Source: Streptomyces sp. WAC05374 (lineage in GTDB: Bacteria; Actinomycetota; Actinomycetes; Streptomycetales; Streptomycetaceae). Taken from it: DNA of 64,000 nt. The notes beneath the pieces were generated by a model that was not told where the DNA came from, did no database searches, and saw only the letters and a program-made list of their open reading frames with translations. A program made the translations under genes and the position numbers. Within the stretch, counting starts at the first letter, position 1; each line of letters begins with the position of its first letter. Shown piece after piece: positions 59,342-64,000 of this stretch. The stretch is from NCBI RefSeq assembly GCF_004353505.1, contig NZ_SMNQ01000023.1:47675-111674 (forward strand). Direction: 5' to 3'.

Positions 59342-60405
59342 GCAGGGACGACAAGCGGCTGGACGACGGCGACGACGACGCCGCGGTGCCCGCCGCGCTG
59401 CTGGCGGCTGCCCTACGGGGCGGTGGGATCGACCCGGCGGCCGAGGAGCGGGCGGTCGCGGCGTTCCGCGCGGCCCGGGACGAGGGTGCGCACGCGGCGG
59501 GCAGGACCCGTCGGCGCGACGACTGGCGGCCGGCCCGGGAGCGGCGCCGGCGGAGTTCGCTGCGGGCCGCGGCGATGGGGCTGGCGGCGACCGTGCTGCT
59601 GGGCGGTGTCGCGGTGGCGGCGCAGAGCGGTGCGCTCCCCTCGCCGTTCGGCGGCGGTGACGGCGGTACGGCGCCGGAGCCCCGCCCCTCGACGGCGGTC
59701 ACACCGGAGGGTGGCGGCACGCCCGCGACACCGCTCACGGAACGGGACCGGTCGCGGCACCCGGGGGCGGGGGCGACCGGCCCGGTGCGCGCACCCGGCG
59801 GCGACGGGCGGGCGGGCGGCCCGGACAAGGGCGCCGGCAAGGGGGCCAAGGAGGCCACCAAGGGCGCCGGCGCCGACAGGGGCGCCGACGGCGGTACGGG
59901 CGGCGGGAGCGGCCCGGCCGGCCAGGACGGCGGCAAGGCACCGCGGTCGGGGAGCCCCGGGGGCAAGCAGCCCGGCACCCCGGCCGGTCCCGGCATGGCG
60001 GGGCGCGGGCCGGCCACGGAGGCGGAGAAGTCCGGGCACTCGGGGAGGCCCGGGACCGCCGGGAAGCCGGGCCAGTCCGGGAACGCCGTGAACTCCCAGA
60101 ACCCCGGGAAGCCGGGCCAGTCCGGGAACGCCGTGAACTCCCAGAACCCCGGGAAGCCGGGCCAGTCCGGGAACGCCGTGAACTCCGGGGAGCAGGGCGG
60201 GTCCGGGAAGCCGCAGAACACCGCGGGGGCCGGAGAGCCGCACGGGGCCGCAGGGGCCGGGAAGCCGGGCGGGGCGGGGAAGACCGGGAAGCCGGAGCAG
60301 AGCGGGAACTCCGGGAAGCAGTCGGGGAAGTCCGCCGGCGGCGGGCGGGGCGGCGACGCGAACACCGCGGGCCCGGCCGGCAAGGGCGAGAACCGCAGGC
60401 CATGA
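59338..60405 (+). CDS. Membrane protein of sigma module 1, with a collagen-like repetitive outer stalk
   Basis: 355 residues. N-terminal cytoplasmic part (VPAALLAAALRGGGIDPAAEERAVAAFRAARDEG), a basic stretch, one transmembrane helix (AAMGLAATVLLGGVAVAA) near residue 85, then about 255 residues of Gly/Pro/Lys/Gln-rich low complexity, including G-x-y-like repeats from perfect 45-bp DNA repeats. The cytoplasmic part resembles that of the 61352 protein (GEEAALAAFREARAD), so these are probably anti-sigma or sigma-regulating membrane proteins. No zinc anti-sigma motif. ATG overlaps the sigma stop. Confidence 0.8.
   Translation: MSRDDKRLDDGDDDAAVPAALLAAALRGGGIDPAAEERAVAAFRAARDEGAHAAGRTRRRDDWRPARERRRRSSLRAAAMGLAATVLLGGVAVAAQSGALPSPFGGGDGGTAPEPRPSTAVTPEGGGTPATPLTERDRSRHPGAGATGPVRAPGGDGRAGGPDKGAGKGAKEATKGAGADRGADGGTGGGSGPAGQDGGKAPRSGSPGGKQPGTPAGPGMAGRGPATEAEKSGHSGRPGTAGKPGQSGNAVNSQNPGKPGQSGNAVNSQNPGKPGQSGNAVNSGEQGGSGKPQNTAGAGEPHGAAGAGKPGGAGKTGKPEQSGNSGKQSGKSAGGGRGGDANTAGPAGKGENRRP
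60061..60186 (+). repeat. Perfect 45-bp tandem repeats
   Basis: Copies at 60061-60105 and 60106-60150 are identical, and a third, partial copy at 60151-60186 matches exactly over 36 bp. Each 45-bp unit encodes GKPGQSGNAVNSQNP. Exact identity suggests recent expansion or conversion, and copy number may vary between strains. Confidence 0.95.
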
Positions 60406-60562
60406 CCAGCACCCGCGTCCGGAGCGGAGGACGGCCGGGGCCGCCACCCCCCACAGGAGAGGCCCCGGCCGTCGTCCACGGGTCCGTGGTACGGCCCCGT
60501 ACTCCTATCAGCGCCACGGGTGCGGTTTCTGTCACACCGCGCTGCGTCGCAGGGATGTTGCA

Positions 60563-60595
60563 GGTTGTACAAGACGTGGACGCGACGCCGGATGA
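60563..60595 (+). promoter_or_regulatory. Candidate ECF promoter of the second sigma module
   Basis: GGTTGTAC at 60563-60570, then CGCCGGATGA (the ATGA begins at 60592). Matches the motif at 58197-58228 (GGTTGTAC exact, CG-C-G-ATGA downstream), distance 29 versus 28. It lies in the 257-nt gap between module-1 membrane gene and the second sigma gene. Confidence 0.5.
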
Positions 60596-60662
60596 CCACG
60601 TAGCGTGCTCCTGCGCGCCGGGCGTAGTGACGGTGGTGACCGGCCGCGATGACGAACAGGTA

Positions 60663-61352
60663 GTGGGAGTGCTGGGGGACGACGCGGAGCTGACCACCGC
60701 GGTGCTCGCGGCACAGGACGGGGACGAAGACGCCTTCCGTGCTGTGTACCGCGCCGTGCACCCGCGGTTGCTCGGCTACATACGCACGCTGGTCGGCGAC
60801 GCCGACGCGGAGGACGTCGCGTCCGAGTCCTGGCTCCAGATATCCCGCGACCTCGACCGCTTCAGCGGGGACGCCGACCGCTTCCGGGGCTGGGCGGCCC
60901 GCATCGCCCGCAACCGCGCCCTCGACCACCTGCGCATGCGGGGCAGGCGCCCCGCCATCGGCGGGGACGAGACGGAACTCACCGAGAAGCCGGCCGAGTC
61001 CGACACGGCGGACGAGGCCATGGAAGCCCTGTCCACCGGCCGCACCATGAACCTCATCGCCCAGCTCCCGCAGGACCAGGCCGAGGCCGTCATCCTGCGC
61101 GTCGTCGTCGGGCTGGACGCCAAGAGCGCCGCCCAGACCCTGGGCAAGCGGCCCGGTGCCGTACGCACCGCCGCCCACCGCGGCCTGAAGCGGCTGGCCG
61201 AGCTGCTGGAGGCGGACGCGGGAGCCGGCGCGGCGGCCGGGAGCCCGACCGGTGCCCTGGGCGGCGTACCGCCACAGCCCAAGCGACGCGTGGGGTCCGC
61301 GGTGCGTACCGGTGTGACGCATTGGCGTTCACGGACGCAGAAGGACATGTGA
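60663..61352 (+). CDS. ECF sigma factor, module 2
   Basis: About 229 residues. Region 2: ELTTAVLAAQDGDEDAFRAVYRAVHPRLLGYIRTLVGDADAEDVASESWLQISRDLDRF. Region 4: LIAQLPQDQAEAVILRVVVGLDAKSAAQTLGKRPGAVRTAAHRGLKRLAELL. Strongly similar in order and motif to the sigma at 58781. The tail of ~30 residues (GVPPQPKRRVGSAVRT...) is extra. The start is uncertain: GTG 60663 matches the paralogue's N-terminus (VGVLGDDAELT against VGAYDTELG); GTG 60627 and the ATG 60402 overlapping the previous stop are alternatives. The stop overlaps the next ATG. Confidence 0.85.
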   Translation: MGVLGDDAELTTAVLAAQDGDEDAFRAVYRAVHPRLLGYIRTLVGDADAEDVASESWLQISRDLDRFSGDADRFRGWAARIARNRALDHLRMRGRRPAIGGDETELTEKPAESDTADEAMEALSTGRTMNLIAQLPQDQAEAVILRVVVGLDAKSAAQTLGKRPGAVRTAAHRGLKRLAELLEADAGAGAAAGSPTGALGGVPPQPKRRVGSAVRTGVTHWRSRTQKDM

Positions 61353-62434
61353 TGGCCGACGAGCGGGATGAATGGCTCGACCAGGACGCGGCGGAAAGAC
61401 TGCTGCGGGGTGAACCGGCCGGCCCTGTCGACGATCACGCGCGGGAGCAGGCCAGACGAGTCGCGCGGGCACTGGACGCCCTGCGCGCCGCAGCCGACCC
61501 CGCGGCGGGTGCCCTTCCCGGTGAGGAGGCCGCGCTGGCGGCCTTCCGTGAGGCGCGGGCCGACAGGGCGGCCGGGGCTCGGCGCGCCGTGACGGCGCCG
61601 TCCGGCCGACCGGCCGCCTCCGACGGGCCCGAGCCGGGCGCGGTGCGCGACCGGTCGGTGCCCCGCCGGCGCATGCGCTGGGCGCGGCCCGTGCGGTGGG
61701 GCCTGGCCGCGTCGGTGGCCGGTCTGGCGGCCGGTGGGGTGGCCGTGGCCGCCGGTACGGGCGTCCTGCCCGTCCTGGGGGGCGACAGCGAGCCGCTGCC
61801 CGCCGCGTCGGTGTCCGCGGCCGCCTCGCCGGAGACGTCGGTGTCCGGTGAGCCGACCGGCGGGCCGGACTCCGCCACGCCCGGCAGGTCGGGCGAGCCC
61901 GGGAGCGTGCCGCCGTCCGCGTCACGGACGCCGGGGGCGGGCACGGAGGGCGCGGAGCGCGTACCGGGACGGCCGGACCACGGGCGTACCGGCGGCACCG
62001 GGGACGGTGACACCTCGGGCGGGTGGCCCGGCGGCGACCTGGGCGGCGCGGAGGGCGGTACCGGCTCGGTGTCGGGGTCCGACTCGGGCGACACCTGGTT
62101 CGCGCGGACCGTCCAGGACTGCCGCGACTACCGCGACGGGCGGATGGACCGTGAGCGGCGGGAGGAGCTGGAGGCCGCGGCCGACGGCGCGGCCAAGCTC
62201 AAGGCCCTCTGCGACAAGGTGCTGGCCGGCGAGGCCGAGTGGCAGGGCAGTACCGGCTCGGGCTCCCAGCAGGGCTCCGGGTCGGGCTCCGGTTCGGGCG
62301 ACGGCGGCGACGGCGGCAAGGACGAGGGCCCCGGCGGCAAGGGCGGCGACGACTCCGACGCGGCGCGCCCCTCCGTCTCCTGGTACCCCCAGGCCCCCGC
62401 GCTGTCGGTGCGCCGGACCGGCCTGGTCTTCTGA
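61352..62434 (+). CDS. Membrane protein of sigma module 2
   Basis: 360 residues. Cytoplasmic N-terminus (WLDQDAAERLLRGEPAGPVDDHAREQARRVARALDALRA), a basic stretch, one membrane helix (WGLAASVAGLAAGGVAVAAGTGVL) near residue 120, a Ser/Gly/Pro-rich outer linker, then a small helical domain with two Cys (TWFARTVQDCRDYRDGRMDRERREEL; LKALCDKVLAGE) and a disordered tail. The Cys domain is missing from the paralogue at 59338. ATG shares a base with the sigma stop (TGATG). Likely the sigma's membrane regulator. Confidence 0.8.
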   Translation: MADERDEWLDQDAAERLLRGEPAGPVDDHAREQARRVARALDALRAAADPAAGALPGEEAALAAFREARADRAAGARRAVTAPSGRPAASDGPEPGAVRDRSVPRRRMRWARPVRWGLAASVAGLAAGGVAVAAGTGVLPVLGGDSEPLPAASVSAAASPETSVSGEPTGGPDSATPGRSGEPGSVPPSASRTPGAGTEGAERVPGRPDHGRTGGTGDGDTSGGWPGGDLGGAEGGTGSVSGSDSGDTWFARTVQDCRDYRDGRMDRERREELEAAADGAAKLKALCDKVLAGEAEWQGSTGSGSQQGSGSGSGSGDGGDGGKDEGPGGKGGDDSDAARPSVSWYPQAPALSVRRTGLVF

Positions 62435-62439
62435 CGCCG

Positions 62440-62625
62440 GTCCGCCCGCCCGGCCCGCCTCCGACGGGTCCGTACGCCCGCCCGGCCCCGTCTCCCGACA
62501 CGTCCGTCGCCCGCCCGGCCCCGTCTCCCGACACGTCCGTCGCCCGCCCGGCCCCGTCTCCCGGACACGTCCGTACGCCCGCCCGGCCCGGTCCTCCGAC
62601 GGGGCCGTACGCCCGCCCTCGCACC
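62440..62625. repeat. Tandem 33-bp GC-rich repeats after module 2
   Basis: About five imperfect copies with period 33-34 (for example units starting at 62468, 62501, 62534 and 62568), each containing CGCCCGCCCGGCCCCGTCTC-type sequence. They begin just after the membrane gene stop and are not coding. Possibly transcription-termination or replication-slippage sequence. Confidence 0.8.
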
Positions 62626-62765
62626 CACTCTGACCTGCGTCTTTGAAATTTTTTCCGAGAGGGTGTGACGTTTTTCCGTCCCCCGGCGCAGTACTGAGTG
62701 AGCCGACTGGTCATCGGCAGCGCGAAGAGCCGGGGTTCCCCCCGTACCTACGGCTCAGCGCACAT
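62626..62765. other. Non-coding AT-richer interval
   Basis: Contains a T-rich run near 62641-62655 (TTTGAAATTTTTTCC) that is rare in this genome, and no ORF with native codon use. Together with the repeat array it forms a 391-bp gene-free gap (62435-62825) between convergent genes. Confidence 0.4.
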
Positions 62766-62804
62766 GGCGCGGGCGGGACACGTTCCCCCGGTCCCGCCCG
62801 CGCC
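62766..62804. terminator. Terminator between sigma module 2 and the L,D-transpeptidase
   Basis: Perfect 14-bp arms at 62766-62779 and 62791-62804 with an 11-nt loop, 21 nt past the transpeptidase stop on the minus strand. Confidence 0.8.
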
Positions 62805-62825
62805 CTCTCTTCTCTCCCCCTCGGA

Positions 62826-63677
62826 TCACCAGTGGACGACGACCTTGTCGCCGACCTTCACCTGCTCGAACACCGTCTCGAGCCGGTCCATGTCCCGGAC
62901 GTTGACGCAGCCGTGCGAGCCGCCGTTGTAGCCGCGGGCCGCGAAGTCCGCCGAGTAGTGCACCGCCTGGCCGCCGCTGAAGAACATCGAGTACGGCATC
63001 GAGGTGTGGTAGAGCGTCGACTTCCACGTCCGCTCCTTGCGGTCGACCTTGAACGTGCCTTCGCGGGTCGGCGTGTTCTCCGAGCCGAAGCGGACGTCCA
63101 TGGCCGAGACGACCTTGCCGTCGATCATCCAGGCGAGGGTGCGGCTCTCCTTGCTGATGCACAGCACCCGGCCCGTCATGCAGCGGGCGTCCGGCTTGTC
63201 CAGCTCGTTGGTCGTCGGCGGCCGCAGCTCCTCGGCGGTGGGCTTGCGCGAGGCGGCCGTCAGCCGCTCCCAGGTGGTCCCGTCGACCGTGCCCGTCTCC
63301 GGCAGGCCCTGCTTCTTCTGGAAGGCCGAGACCGCCTTGGCGGTCATCGAGCCGTAGAAGGCGGTGGGGCTGCGGTGGAAGTGACCGAGCTGGCGCAGCC
63401 GCGCCTGGAGCTCACGCACCTGCTCGTTCTCCGTGCCCTCCGCCATCAGCGTCTTCGCCGCCCCGGGCGAGGCGGAGCCGGCCGGCGAGGAAGCCGCCGG
63501 TTCCGCGCCCCCGGCGGCCGAGGCGCCGGAGGAGGGCGAGGCGGACGCCGAGGGCGAGGCCGCCGGTGCCGGGGCCGACCCGCCGGCCGCCCCCACGGCC
63601 TGGGTGCAGCCGGTGGCGGCCAGACTGACCGCGGCCGCGGCCAGTACTGCTCTGCGTATGACGGACGTACGGTGCAT
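62826..63677 (-). CDS. L,D-transpeptidase lipoprotein with peptidoglycan-binding domain
   Basis: 283 residues. Signal peptide with lipobox (VSLAATGC), an Ala/Ser/Pro linker, a PG_binding_1 domain (QVRELQARLRQLGHFHRSPTAFYGSMTAKAVSAFQKKQGL), and the YkuD catalytic domain ending AVHYSADFAARGYNGGSHGCVNV, with the active-site His and the SHGC-x-N Cys. It makes 3-3 or lipoprotein-type crosslinks in peptidoglycan, or cleaves them. ATG 63677 follows GGGGGG. Divergent from the mutase gene. Confidence 0.93.
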   Translation of the reverse strand: MHRTSVIRRAVLAAAAVSLAATGCTQAVGAAGGSAPAPAASPSASASPSSGASAAGGAEPAASSPAGSASPGAAKTLMAEGTENEQVRELQARLRQLGHFHRSPTAFYGSMTAKAVSAFQKKQGLPETGTVDGTTWERLTAASRKPTAEELRPPTTNELDKPDARCMTGRVLCISKESRTLAWMIDGKVVSAMDVRFGSENTPTREGTFKVDRKERTWKSTLYHTSMPYSMFFSGGQAVHYSADFAARGYNGGSHGCVNVRDMDRLETVFEQVKVGDKVVVHW

Positions 63678-63860
63678 GTGAGCCCCCCGAATCGATGATC
63701 TGTACCTAATGGATGCTTCCCAGAGGTGCTTGGTTGCGCGCCGCGGCGCATGCTGTGAGCAAGGTCCCAGCGAGTGGCTCTCCACCCGTCGCACGCCCGC
63801 CGCTACAGTCCGTCGCGAGGGTCGGTACCAGCGAGTAGGTCGAATCGGAAGGCACAGCAC

Positions 63861-64000
63861 ATGGCGCGCGAGTCGGAGTCGGGACTGCCCATCGAGCCGG
63901 TGTACGGGCCGGACGCCCTTGCGGGGTGGGAGCCCGGGGAGAAGCTGGGCGAGCCGGGCTCGTACCCGTTCACGCGTGGTGTGTATCCGTCGATGTACAC
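63861..64000 (+). CDS. Acyl-CoA mutase large subunit (methylmalonyl-CoA mutase family), N-terminal fragment
   Basis: The window ends after 46 codons. SGLPIEPVYGPDALAG and the family block GEPGSYPFTRGVYPSMYT are visible, matching B12-dependent methylmalonyl/isobutyryl/ethylmalonyl-CoA mutase large subunits. Which substrate is used cannot be told from the start. ATG 63861 follows a GGAAGGCACA site. Confidence 0.88.
   Translation, partial: MARESESGLPIEPVYGPDALAGWEPGEKLGEPGSYPFTRGVYPSMY

Noticed and set aside
60061..60186. CRISPR or VNTR non-coding array
   Set aside because: It lies in frame in a real gene, period is a multiple of three, and there are no spacers.
62440..62625. CRISPR-like array
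   Set aside because: Units are contiguous, GC-rich and without unique spacers; no cas genes. It is a simple tandem repeat.

Overview
The window is a stretch of high-GC actinobacterial chromosome, almost certainly from a Streptomyces. The gene order (purN-purH, folD-DUF3017, icd, mdh, glyA, trpS, an SCO4848-family protein, sdhCDAB, an acyl-CoA mutase), the third-position GC bias, the many GTG starts and the rare TTA codons all point there. I annotated about 62 protein genes. I found no tRNA, rRNA, insertion sequence, prophage or CRISPR array.

Region 1 (1-8.3 kb) is core metabolism: the end of purN, purH, a small membrane protein, folD with its DUF3017 partner, NADP-isocitrate dehydrogenase, an XRE/DUF2690 membrane regulator and malate dehydrogenase. 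Region 2 (8.2-17.4 kb) holds an acyltransferase, a small HTH/membrane pair, and a five-gene choline/glycine-betaine operon (aldehyde dehydrogenase, GMC oxidoreductase, ABC ATPase, a double-length fused permease, lipoprotein receptor). Region 3 (17.4-28.1 kb) has a SpoIIE-type phosphatase, small enzymes, a MocR-type regulator, ornithine aminotransferase, and glyA behind a clear ZTP (pfl) riboswitch. ZTP/ZMP builds up when 10-formyl-THF limits PurH, so purH, folD and glyA form one folate/purine theme.

Region 4 (28.2-36.1 kb) has an ECF sigma/membrane-protein pair, trpS, a 2'-5' RNA ligase-like protein, and a cluster that looks like the mycobacterial decaprenyl-phospho-arabinose pathway (DprE2, DprE1, PAP2 phosphatase, UbiA-type phosphoribosyltransferase, GtrA). 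Region 5 (36.1-45 kb) has cell-envelope genes, a peptide-type binding protein whose signal peptide carries two TTA codons, a TetR-controlled operon with two palindromic operators, and a P450/ferredoxin pair. Region 6 (45-51.8 kb) is sdhCDAB, an OHCU-decarboxylase-like protein, a GH20 lipoprotein and a protein of unknown function.

Region 7 (51.8-64 kb) is the most accessory part: a large FG-GAP amidase, an MmpS-like protein, a decayed toxin/immunity locus (Rhs-like remnant plus Imm21), and a lipoprotein with no canonical start codon. It also holds two tandem, paralogous ECF sigma/membrane-protein modules that share a promoter-like motif; one sigma gene has a TTA codon and one membrane protein has perfect 45-bp repeats. 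The window ends with an L,D-transpeptidase and the start of an acyl-CoA mutase gene.

The points most worth a second look are the twin sigma modules, the TTA-codon genes, the arabinose-donor cluster with Ala at the benzothiazinone-target position of DprE1, the fused permease, and the toxin-immunity remnant.
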